Shown: positions 26,234 to 36,117 of the stretch, piece by piece | Numbering within the stretch: the first letter of the stretch is position 1 | Layout: every line of letters begins with the position of its first letter | From: Caprella mutica | Taxonomy: Eukaryota > Arthropoda > Malacostraca > Amphipoda > Caprellidae | DNA: 64,000 nt | Direction of reading: 5' to 3' | NCBI GenBank assembly: GCA_947561585.1 | Contig: CANNZV010001171.1 | Span: 112,109 to 176,108 of the forward strand | The notes under the pieces: model-generated | Seen by the model: the letters and a program-made list of their open reading frames with translations, nothing else | The model's database searches: none | What the model was told of the DNA's origin: nothing | Position numbers and translations under genes: made by a program

Positions 26234-26762
26234 TGTACCATGCGATGAATTTACCATACGATGAATTTACCATACGATGAATTAACCATGCGATGAATTT
26301 ACCATGCGATGAAATTACCATGTGATGAAATTACCATGTGATGAAATTACCATGTGATGAATTTACCATGCGATGAAATTACCATGTGATGAATTTACCA
26401 TGCGATGAATTTACCATGCGATAAATTTACCATGCGATGAATTTACCATGCGATAAATTTACCATGCAATAAATTTACTGTGCGATAAATTTACCATGCA
26501 ATAAATTTACTGTGCGATGAATTTACCGTGCGATGAATTTACCATTCGATGGATTTACCATTCGATGGATTTACCATTCGATGGATTTACCTACGATGAA
26601 TTTACCATTCGATGAATTTACCATACGATGAATTAACCATGCGATGAATTTTCTATTCGATGAATTCACCATTCGATGAATTTACCATGCGATGAATTTA
26701 CCATGCGATAAATTTACCGTGCGATGAATTTACCACGCGATGAATTTACCGAGCGATGAATT
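26234..26762 (-). repeat. 16-bp minisatellite, right inverted arm
   Basis: About 33 copies of CGATGAATTTACCATG, the complement of the unit at 25072-25447. It is longer and more variable than the left arm (GTGATGAAA, CATTCGATGG and AATAAATTTAC sub-types occur in clusters). It abuts arm D at about 26770. Confidence 0.95.
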
Positions 26763-26769
26763 AAAAACT

Positions 26770-27335
26770 GATCAATAACATACTACTATAAACAACTGTG
26801 AATGATCAAATAACTAGATATTGGTACTTTTGAATGTAACGTATAAGTATTAAAACGTAAACAAGTCCGTATTATCGCACTGTTTCATTTTTTCGGACAC
26901 ATAATAGAACATTATGATTATTATTTACCTCTTTTTACTGATTTTATTATATTTGTTAAGTGTCCACCCTTTATCCTTGTTAGTACCCTGTTATTTCAGT
27001 TATTTGTTTTAGTTACACATAACTCATTGATTGATGTGTAATATTAACCGAGGGAAATGAATTGAAGATACAGTCAAACCGTTTAGCATATCTAGCTTCA
27101 TAACTTTAATCGATAAATTACATTTTTTAAGATGATTTTTTTTTTTGCATTCATATGAAATCACACATTTTTATGTGTCCACATGAAATGTTTAGGCTTA
27201 AATCACCATAATAATATTATACATTTACACCTGGCTATTATTGTAATAATAAAAGAATGTTATGAAATAGATCGCATATACAGTTTGAAATAAGAAAATA
27301 AAGCAATTCGTGGACAAATTGTCCTAGACCCATAT
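26770..27335 (+). mobile_element. Arm D, left copy of a long inverted pair
   Basis: About 565 bases, diverged but clearly the inverse of 27712-28283. Matching blocks in order include TACTACTA, TAGATATTGGTACTTTT (26816 here; complement at 28206), TTATTTACCTCT, CTTGTTAGTAC, CTGTTATTTCAGTT, ATAACTCATT, AATCGATAA, GGCTATTA, GCATATACA, AAAATAAAGCAATTCGTGGAC and GTCCTAGACCC. The innermost part carries one to two copies of the GGAC/GTCC minisatellite unit. No coding capacity is visible. Confidence 0.85.
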
Positions 27336-27711
27336 ACAACTCTCTCTCTCTCTCTCTCTCTCTTTAGAAAATTTTTAAACAATCCGATGTATTTCTACCA
27401 TGTGTTACATGCATTTGAATGATGCATCACTTTCTTTAATTATTTTTATGCTTACAAGAAGATTACTTTAATCCAAAGGTGCAAGAATTACAACGCAGCA
27501 AAACTCATTCCAAGCCTAAATTTTCTTGTTCTAATGCACTGCAGGAGGCCATGAAACAACAAAATTAAACTGTCTGAAGTGCTTCTTACGCTGTCTCTAG
27601 AATGCAATTCATATTCAACTGTGGTATTATTATATTAATCTAAGACAATGCAAAATAATCTGTATTTCATTATTCTGCACATAACTCTACAGTATATATG
27701 TTATACAAGGG
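27336..27711. other. Loop between arms D, with a CT microsatellite
   Basis: A pure CT dinucleotide run occupies 27340-27363. The rest of the loop has no recognisable gene or repeat. Confidence 0.7.
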
Positions 27712-28283
27712 TCTAGGACAATTCGTTCACGGACATTTCGTTCATGGACAATAATTCGTCCACGGACATTTCGTCCACGAATTGCTTTATTTTCTATTTT
27801 AAAGTGTATATGCGTTATATTTCACAATATTTTTCGCTATTATATTAATAGCCAGTTATTATTATAGTGAATTATTCCCAACCATTTCATATGAACACAT
27901 AAAAAAATGTTTACTTATCGATTAGAATTATGAAATTAGACATGATGAACGGTTTTACTTTATCTTTTAATTATATACCTCCTTTAATATTTTGCATTAG
28001 TTAATGAGTTATGAGTATTTAAAATATGGAACTGAAATAACAGTGTACTAACAAGACTTTATGTTCGGAAATGTAAGAAAGAGAATGAAATAATTACAAT
28101 AGAGGTAAATAATAATGATATATATGGTTTTATTATGAGTTCGAAAATATGGAACAGTCTGATAACATGGACGTTTTTACGTTTAAGTAAATGAAGGCAA
28201 CACTAAAAAGTACCAATATCTACCTAATTCTTTTATATCATAATTCATTATCAATCAATTTGTTAGTAGTATATTATGTACTA
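27712..28283 (-). mobile_element. Arm D, right inverted copy
   Basis: Inverse of 26770-27335. Its inner end carries about four units of the 15-16 bp GGAC/GTCC minisatellite (27727-27782, for example GGACATTTCGTCCACG), more than the left arm holds. The pair and loop together span about 1.5 kb. Confidence 0.85.
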
Positions 28284-28511
28284 TCAGAGAAAAGAGTCTC
28301 CGCATGATGTGTATACATACTGTACATCTCACATCACAGTTTCCTAATTTTCTATTATTTTCAAATCTTACATATTTGTCGTCGAATACACAGACCAAAT
28401 TTGAAATATCTACAAGCATTACAAATTTACAATTAGTTTCGTTAATTTTGGAAATAAAAAAAATAGTAAATTGTCATAAAATCATAAAGTACGGATACAC
28501 TTTTCTTCGAC

Positions 28512-28805
28512 TGTACATGTATCATGTATGTATTTTTTTTAATCACTGTTAAAAATAATGTGTCATGAATAACTAATTTCTGTACCAATATTGCTTCTAA
28601 TAAACTAATCTGAGTAATAATATTGCATGGTGTTCATTGTAATTATTGTTATTATGTTATTTTCAATGTTCATATACTCTAATAACTTCGAGACATGCCT
28701 CGTTATTATTACAGATTTTATTAGACCAATGTGAAATAAAAGCAATTCCTGCCTGCATATCATTAAATAAAGTATTCAGTTTTATTATTTCACTGTTGCC
28801 GGCCA
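28512..28805 (-). mobile_element. Arm T, right inverted copy
   Basis: Inverse of 24760-25060. With the direct partial copy at 29203-29360 it also brackets the array at 28968-29177, so this one arm takes part in two overlapping inverted structures. The plus-strand frame at 28646-28834 overlaps it and is probably incidental. Confidence 0.75.
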
Positions 28806-28967
28806 GCAGGAGCACGAGAAGAAGATTGCAATAAGAATTAAGGCAAATACCATAAATTTCTAATTGCCATAAAAAAGGTGTTTTCTACTTTCATATTGCA
28901 AAATATATATAAATAATGCTCAATATAAAATTTATACACAATATAAATAAAATACAAAATAAAGCAT

Positions 28968-29177
28968 TTCGTGGACGAATTGTCCGTGGACGAAATGTCC
29001 GTGGACAAAATGTTCGTTGGACGAAATGTCCGTTGGACGAAATGTCCGTGGACGAAATGTCCGTTTTACGAAATGTCTGTTGACGAAATGTCCGTGGACG
29101 AATTGTCCGTGGACGAAATGTCCGTTGGACGAAATGTCCGTTGGACGAAATGTCCGTGGACGAAATGTCCGTGCACG
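28968..29177 (+). repeat. 15-16 bp GGAC/GTCC minisatellite, about 14 copies
   Basis: Copies of GTCCGTGGACGAAAT (15 bases) or GTCCGTTGGACGAAAT (16 bases). Each contains GTCC and GGAC in self-complementary arrangement. The left border AAATAAAGCATTTCGTGGAC matches the array-proximal end of arm D at about 27295, so this is the same family standing alone. Open frames across it, on both strands, are products of the repeat. Confidence 0.93.
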
Positions 29178-29202
29178 GTTATACAAACAAGCCTCGCATT
29201 CA

Positions 29203-29360
29203 TTACACGTAGCTTTAATAAAAGCTGAAATAATTGCGAGATATGATTCGAAGTTATTAAAGCTCGTAGACAAAGAAAACTAAGACAATTTTTGGTGACG
29301 TTTATTTCACGGTAACAACAATAAACATCAATATTATTATTCAGATGAAGTTATTAGAAA
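29203..29360 (+). mobile_element. Arm T, partial third copy
   Basis: Shares TTCGAAGTTATTA and AATAAACATCAATATTATT with 24760-25060 in the same orientation (complement at 28512-28805). Confidence 0.65.
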
Positions 29361-30208
29361 CAATTGATTCAAAAATTTGACATCATAGCAGAAGAAACTT
29401 ATAATTCATTCATAACTTTGAACTTTAATCACATAGCTTTCCAGTTTCCATATCTGAATTATTCTGACATCAAACACCGCAATCTACGGTAAGTCGAGTC
29501 CGCAACACCATTTCCTTTTATTCTAACTCATAGAAAACTGAATGTTTAGGGAGTACCAATTATCTTATAACTTCGAGTCAAGTACTGCTCTTATCACCAT
29601 TTGAAATAAATCTGAGTCGCTGTTTTGGTAATATAAGCGGGTGCTTCCTGTACTTTCATTCAAATTAAATCCCCGTTACACACATGACTTTGGTACAATC
29701 TTTTCACGTTTAGCTGAATAAAGCTACGCATTTTCCCGATATTTATTAAATAGCATTATTTTCTAAGCTAGCATATTTACGATTTAATATTAAAGGAATT
29801 CCTTTTGATGCTTTAGAGAATTTCATAAACAATATCGGAGCAGTTTGATCTGCGTAAAGGATGCGTGAAATTATCCGATGAGCTGTGTTTTAAATATCGT
29901 ATGCATCGTCTGTTCAGGGTAGAGTGAGTGTTAAATATATATTCTTTTATTTCTTTGAAGATGACATTTTTCATTAAAAATAATAATTAAAAAAAAAAAA
30001 TTATAAAAAAATTAAAAAATTAAAAAAAATAATTCTAAAATAAATAAGAATTCAATAAAAAGAATTCTAAAAGAAACAGGATTTAAAGAATCAAGAATTT
30101 TAAGAATTCTGATGAAAAAGAATCATAGAAAATAAGAATTCTTAAAAAAATAGAATTAAAAATATAAATTTGTGACGTGGCATAACCAAATATTACAAAA
30201 TGTCATCG
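29361..30208. other. AT-rich, A-rich low-complexity zone
   Basis: From about 29,980 to 30,170 the sequence is A-rich with recurring AAGAATTCT words, which is simple-sequence expansion. No gene is supportable. Confidence 0.5.
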
Positions 30209-30350
30209 TAGATAATCTTCTATAACCCAACCATAACTTTATCTCTGGATAACAAGGGAGATCATATAACTAATCTTCTATACTCTATCATTTTTATCTC
30301 TGGATAGCTATATTAAAGTAACCTTTTGGTATCTAGTTTCACCATTACTT
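30209..30350 (-). mobile_element. Left end of an inverted structure (H motif plus one 31-bp unit)
   Basis: An H-family end (AATCTTCTATAACCCAACCA, 30214-30233) is followed by one reversed copy of the 31-bp unit (complement of ACTAGATACCAAAAGGT). At 33312-33655 the same two parts appear in inverse order and orientation, with about ten units. The two ends therefore look like termini of one element about 3.4 kb long. Confidence 0.6.
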
Positions 30351-31480
30351 CTCTGATAATTATAACGTCTAGTCATACCTATTCTCACTTCTTTGATAAT
30401 TATTAACTTCTATTTTATTTATTTTAAATAACGTTTATATTTATAACGTTCAAACATTACTGTTATTGTTACTTGACTGCTAATTTTCCAGAATAGTCGT
30501 CAAATTCTAAAACAATTTGTATATATTTTGAATGATGATTTGTTTTTATGTTCATTACTTTTGATTGCTATACTTATTGTTTCATATAGATTTAAAAATC
30601 TTTGATACCATTTTAGGGTATCTTTTACACTACCTAGGGATATTTTTTCGTATCAAGACTGTTTTGACAGAGGTTATGGCACGCAGATTAACATCATATA
30701 GTTTATTCTTTTAAAATATACAATACTTGTTAAAACAAACTGATTTGTCTTTATATAATAAGTTACAGCTCATCACCAACTGTTAGTACATCAAATTGAG
30801 ATTATTTGAAGTTATATTACTGTCATCGAGCAGTCCTACTCACATAATAGGACATATAATGAGACAGTAGAAATCCTCTATAGTGGACTCCTCTACAGTG
30901 AATGTAGTGTCCTGAGTAGCAGATTTACCCCGTATAATGAATAAATCTAATAGATTTTATTTAAAATGGCCATCTAAAACTGTCTCTAATTTCCTAATCA
31001 TATAGTTATTTAAAACTAATGAATAATTTAGTCTATAGTTCACAGAGAACGTGGTGTACGTATTTGGATTTTCTGGAGTAAAGATTTTTGAGGCTTACTT
31101 TCTTCACGGAATTTTCCATCTGTCTTGCCCAGAACGGCAAAAACTTATAATTAAAATTGTTGTGATCTGAAGAAAAGTTAAAAAGGTTCTAAAAGATCAT
31201 GCATTTCTATTCGATGATTCCTTCCACCAAATACTAAGAAGGGACACGACAATATATTCTATGGCCCCACAATAACTTTTTCTATGGAAAGTTTAATGTT
31301 CTATTTTTGATGACTTCAAAATGGAATATCCTATTATCCAACTGAGCCTCAGCCTCATTAAATTTCCTAATTTGTTTCCTGATGAAAGATATACGTGTGA
31401 TACTTATTAGAAAAAAGTCAATTATTACTAATTAATTATTCTATCTCTACATAATATCTGCATTTAATGATACCTATATA

Positions 31481-32745
31481 CAGGGTGCGGAGGAAAGCCC
31501 CCGATCATATAAAAATGTTAATTTAATTTGTTGTGATGGATGAAATAAAACAAAACTTATCACACAATATCTCAATAAACTCATTTAACAGTTCTACTAA
31601 TTATTTCTCAATATAACCACCATTGGCGGCGATTACTCTCTCGAGTCTACCTCTGAAGCTCTTTACTGAGGCACAGAACATTTCTTGGGGAATTTTGGCC
31701 CATTGTCGCTCGAGGGACTTCTTCAGAGTTTCCGTACTATCCTGAGCTGTAGCGCACGTTTCCTTCTCCAAGATGGACCACACACAAAAGTCCAGAGGGT
31801 TCAGATCCGGCGATGAAGGAGGCCACACTTCCTTCCTCCAGAACGCAGGAAAGTGACGCTCACACCAATCATGAGTCCTTGAAGTGCTTCTTCATCTCGA
31901 CTTGTCCTGGAGTCAAAATATCCTCGATATACGATTTTGCGTTAACTTTAGCTCCTTCCTTGACGAAAATGAGAGGAGATCTCCAACTCTCAGAGATGGC
32001 AGCCCAAACCATCACAGAGGCAGGCTTTTGGCGACAGAAAACAGTCTTTACCTTTACGGATGGAGGGACACTGTCAGCAGTTTTTGCCAAAATTCTGTCG
32101 TTCTGGGAGTTGAATTTGGCCTCCACAGTGAACATTTTCTCATCCGAATAGACGATCTCATCAGCCTGCATGCCATCTTTCATAGCATTCAAAAGAATCT
32201 TTGATCTGTCCAGCTTCTTCTGTTTCTGCAAGTGCGAGAGCTGTTGCATGTTGGTCATTTTGAAGAGGGACAACTTGAGGTCTTCTTTGACGACGGTTCT
32301 CAATTTTTTTTTTGTCTTTTGTCGATATCCATACTCTTAGCCATCTTCCTCATGCTTCGCTTGGGGTTCCTCGTTATCCGCTCCCTAATGGCTTTGATTT
32401 TGGTTGGAGTGCGTACGTGCAGTGCGAGGTCGTCCATACCTGGGTCGATCACCTGTTGTCTGAAGTTCTTTGTATGTGTTTAACAGCATCCCTAACAGTC
32501 GATTTCGGTGCTTTTAACAGCTTAACAATCTCTGGGTTTGCCTTTCCCGCGCAGTGTAGCTGAATACTAGCATCACGTTGACTCTTTTTTACAAAAGACA
32601 ATGTAAATTTATCAAAATTTAGACCTGGAACATTAAAGTATATGATTATAGGAAGAGAATGAGATATAAATGGACAAATTTAGTAAATAAATAACATCTT
32701 TAATTTAAAAAATAAAATTTGATCGGGGACTTTCTCCGCACCCTG
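31481..32745 (-). mobile_element. Tc1/mariner-type transposon, degenerate
   Basis: A 1265-base element with inverted ends of about 26-28 bases, CAGGGTGCGGAGGAAAGCCC on the left and the complement of CAGGGTGCGGAGAAAGTCCC on the right. TA lies on both sides (31479-31480 and 32746-32747), the target duplication expected of this superfamily. The single gene runs on the minus strand and is broken. The element sits within the 30.2-33.65 kb inverted structure, so it presumably inserted into it. Confidence 0.93.
31601..32590 (-). pseudogene. Tc1/mariner-type transposase, frameshifted, lacking the second catalytic Asp
   Basis: In an intact relative this enzyme binds the element's inverted ends and cuts and pastes it using a DDD/DDE triad. 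Visible here, in order: an N-terminal helix-turn-helix-like stretch (QRDASIQLHCAGKANPEI then LLKAPKSTVRDAV, around 32576-32470); a GRPRTART motif typical of the linker between DNA-binding halves (around 32430); the first catalytic Asp in YSDEKMF (about 32144); VMVWAAIS; then SSPDLNPLDF with the third Asp (about 31790). Frame changes occur near 32461, 32410, the A10 run at 32304-32313 and 31870. At the last point the reading passes from KKHFKDS straight to WCERHFPAFW. The usual QQDGAPAH-type block with the second Asp is absent, which suggests a small deletion. The third-Asp context resembles the maT (DD37D) group; this is tentative. No in-frame start ATG is clear. Confidence 0.9.
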
Positions 32746-33311
32746 TATTATACAGAGTGTCCCAAAAGTCGTGCACCATTCACAATTTTTTTATGAATAT
32801 CAATTTTCCCTCTGTTGTGGGTTTCAGAGCTGAAGCTTTAACTTTCATTTACACACTTCAAAAATAATTAAAAAGTTCTTCATTAAAATCTGCATGGGGC
32901 GCAATTTCCGGATCGACACTATGCATATCCATCGATCAATATCTTCAAAGATATGAACACAATATCCAATTTATAACTTTTCCTAACATAAGTCCAATGC
33001 GTATAGACACAGTCTGCCTAATTATGCCGGCCAAACCATGCAACCAGAATATGCAATTGTTAAAGTTTAAAATGAAGAGCTGTGAATTCAGGACTGAATA
33101 ATCTATGACAACTAATCAACTCCCATTGAATTAAAGTGCTAGTTAAAAGTCAAGAATTTGGGAAATGATTTAGCTAATTTTATTTATGAATAATAATAAA
33201 TATTAATTTGTGGAAGTTTTAGATTCATATTGGATTAATTTAATTAAATATAGAAAAATAAATACGTGTAAGAATACTTAAAAATACTTGTTACAGACGA
33301 ATTATATTTCC

Positions 33312-33655
33312 GGTAAAGTAAAGGTTAGACTAGATACCAAAAGGTGAAGTAAAGGTGAGACTAGATACCAAAAGGTGAAGTAAAGGTGAGGCTAGATACC
33401 AAAAGGTGAAGTAAAGGTGAGGCTAGATACCAAAAGGTGAAGTAAAGGTGAGGCTAGATACCAAAAGGTGAAGTAAAGGTGAGACTAGATACCAAAAGGT
33501 GAAGTAAAGGTGAGGCTAGATACCAAAAGGTGAAGTAAAGGAGAGACTAGATACCAAAAAGTGAAGTAAAGGTGAGACTAGATACCAAAAGGTGAAGTAA
33601 AGGTGAGACTAGATACCAAAAGGTAAATTAAAGGTGGGGCCAAAGAAGATTGAAA
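33312..33655 (+). repeat. 31-bp tandem repeat, about 10 copies, with H-motif border
   Basis: Copies of a 31-base unit containing GTGAGACTAGATACCAAAAG and GTGAAGTAAAG, alternating between GTGAGAC and GTGAGGC sub-types. The right border is GGTGGGGCCAAAGAAGATT, the inverse of the H-family end seen at 30214. A single reversed unit at 30314-30350 completes an inverted layout around the mariner relic. Confidence 0.93.
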
Positions 33656-34470
33656 GGTACATCAATAACATTCATCTAATGTTCATAACGTTTAACACTC
33701 CCAGGCAAGAAGGATTTATTCCTTTAATATCCCAGGAATAAATACCCTTTCCTGATACACCCTGATCGAAAATTATCCTTCGGCTAAATTAATGAACAAG
33801 ACATTTCAATTAGAACTGTAGCGTTATTGGAATTAAATGAGACTTCGATTTAATGTTAATATTAATTGAAAAAATAAATCTTTTTTGTTTTCAGCAAAGG
33901 ATTTTATTCAATTAATAATTCTCCTTAATTTTATGTCAGCTTTTGAAATTTAAAATAAATGCAAGTGATTTTGTATTTTTTATAGTGTTCAGCGATAAGT
34001 AACAAATTAAAAAGATTTATTCAATAGTTCTGTAAATTTGTAATATTTGATTTAAGGAAAATAATTAACTTTTTGATGTTATTTTTTTCCTTTTATGTAC
34101 AATGTTCTTCTACAATAGGTGCTAGAACGAGTATTGTTTGTTTATTGTTATTGTTCTTGTTATCTTCATTTCCTTCTGAAACTGATTCCTATCTTTTTAA
34201 CGTTTTTTTTTCATTTACCTGCACAATGTTAGAGCGATTTAAACATTTCATCAGTGTTGTCCATTGAAGTTTTAAGAGGCTGGTTATATCCCCATCTAAC
34301 TATTACCAGATTGCACTATCTGGTAATTAGCTCATAGAGATAACCCTGTACATTCTAAAATGAGAACACTGATATCGTTACCAAAGTAAAATGACGTGTA
34401 AATACGCGTGGAAAAGGAAAACTTACCATGATGCCCATTTATAAATTTTAAAAATACGAGAAATAATTAA
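33656..34470. other. AT-rich sequence without recognised features
   Basis: The 64-codon frame at 34073-34267 is hydrophobic and low in complexity, and I do not support it as a gene. Confidence 0.4.
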
Positions 34471-34474
34471 GGAT

Positions 34475-34526
34475 CTTGTAAAGATCATGCACCTCAGATG
34501 TTACTGGGGCGCATGATCTTTACAAG
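34475..34526. other. Perfect 16-bp inverted repeat (hairpin)
   Basis: CTTGTAAAGATCATGC at 34475-34490 is exactly complementary to 34511-34526, with a 20-base loop. A T-run follows, but in an animal genome there is no reason to read this as a terminator. It may be a small MITE or a chance survivor of one. Confidence 0.7.
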
Positions 34527-34969
34527 CTTTTTTTTTAAATATTATAATTTATTAAAAAAACTGATGAAACAATTTCAAACAATAATGATTTATTAAGAAA
34601 AACCTTGCTGTGGTTTACAGTAATTAAAAGATGAGGAACATTATAGCCGTGGTGAGTGAAACAATTAAAAAAAACTCTTGAAGGGGTGATTTAATTTTTT
34701 AGTATTTTTATTGTCAATAGCAACTGCAAAAATCCTTGACGATCCTTTTTTCTTGTCCTTGACGATTTGAAAAAAGCTTTTTACTAAGGGATCCCATCAT
34801 TTTACGATTGGATCATGGATAAAATAGCCATTCGAAAAATTTAATTTGGCACATGTAAAAAAATCCACTGGATCTGGGGTAAAAATATGCTTTAATTTTA
34901 AATTTTAAATTAGCCTTAGCACTCAAAAACTATTGCATCATACAAATATTCATCAATAATTCTATATGT

Positions 34970-35200
34970 AAATATATATAGTGTATATTCTCTTGACATA
35001 TATATATTGTATATTCTCTTGACATATATATATTGTATATTCTCTTGACATATATATATAGTGTATATTCTCTTGACATATATATATATATATTGTATAT
35101 TCTCTTGACATATATATATATTGTATATTCTCTTGACATATATATATATTGTATATTCTCTTGACATATCTATATATTGTATATTCTCTTGACATACATA
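34970..35200. repeat. AT-rich minisatellite, about eight copies of 24-32 bp
   Basis: Repeats of GTATATTCTCTTGACATATA with a variable number of TA pairs between copies, so length variation comes mainly from an embedded TA microsatellite. The three minus-strand frames that stay open (69-83 codons) read a repetitive Ile-Tyr-rich peptide and are not credible genes. Confidence 0.92.
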
Positions 35201-36018
35201 TAAAAGCTAATATTCCTCGTTTGCTAACAAACGAGCGTTCATTATAAAATAAATTCTACTTTCCTTTAAATTGGATACCATATTCTTCTCAACTGTTCAT
35301 ATTTATGATAATCTTCAAACTAACCAGATTGCTTTTTTATTAAATTTATAATTAAAATCAACTCTCTAGAGAGAACGTTTATTGCTTTTCTAGCAAATTA
35401 ATGTAGACTAAATACCATTGGTTTAAATTAGCGGTAAATAATTTGGCAAACATCTCTCCCAAACATCTCCCTGGTTTCAAGAATCTCCTTGTGTGTTATT
35501 TTTGGTGTTTGGGGCCGGTGAAAAGCACGTTTGGTGTCTTAAATTTCAGGTAATTGAAGCCTCAGTTAGTTTGAATTCTATTGACTCCATTGCCTTGAAA
35601 AAGAGAGCAAGTGCTTTAGAGTAATTTGAACTTTAATTAGCTTGATGAATCAAACTATATAATATAATTATTTAATTTTACGTTTTTTTTTTGCAAAGAA
35701 AAATCCACATGATATAGTAAAGATATAGATGAAGCTAAAATAATATTATAGATATTAGGATAAAAGTACAATGAAATTTTGGTATAATACTTGAAGATAG
35801 ATTTCTTTCGACAACCATATACATACCATCAAAATTATTTCAACATCTGACTAGAACAGTATGAAATAATCTCAACGATATAAAGTATATTTTGAAAAGA
35901 ACAGAATGTGTTTTCATAATCATAATTTTAAAATCAATTAGGTTTATTAAACATTTTGAATTCTCACTCACCATTCGTAATAATCATAAGTAAGTATAGT
36001 ATATAATTAACATACCAA
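35201..36018. other. AT-rich sequence without recognised features
   Basis: No gene or repeat is supportable. Confidence 0.4.
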
Positions 36019-36114
36019 TTATATGATAATTTCAGCAATGCTGAGCAACACGATGAAGAGTTGTGCACCCAAAACACTACCTTGTGGAACACCAGAGAAT
36101 ATAGCCGAATATGG
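36019..36114 (-). pseudogene. Non-LTR retrotransposon reverse transcriptase scrap
   Basis: Thirty-one open codons on the minus strand read SAIFSGVPQGSVLGAQLF near their start. GVPQGSVLGPxLF is a hallmark block of the reverse transcriptase of LINE-type (jockey/CR1/RTE-like) elements. A stop codon lies just upstream and another just downstream. Other hallmark blocks, such as the catalytic (Y/F)ADD, were not found nearby. The clade cannot be named from this length. Confidence 0.65.
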
Positions 36115-36117
36115 TTA

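Noticed and set aside
28932..29283. Overlapping frames of 85-113 codons on both strands
   Set aside because: They are produced by the GGAC/GTCC minisatellite and its flanks; no recognisable domain.
32748..32790. A second mariner-like end (CAGAGTGTCCCAAAAGTCG) beside the first transposon
   Set aside because: It looks like a transposon end, but I found no matching inverted end or coding remnant, so it is not listed as an element.
34475..34560. Rho-independent terminator (hairpin followed by T-run)
   Set aside because: The genome is clearly eukaryotic, the loop is 20 bases, and no gene lies upstream.
34916..35195. Membrane peptide frames rich in Ile and Tyr
   Set aside because: They come from an AT-rich minisatellite and occur in three phases at once.
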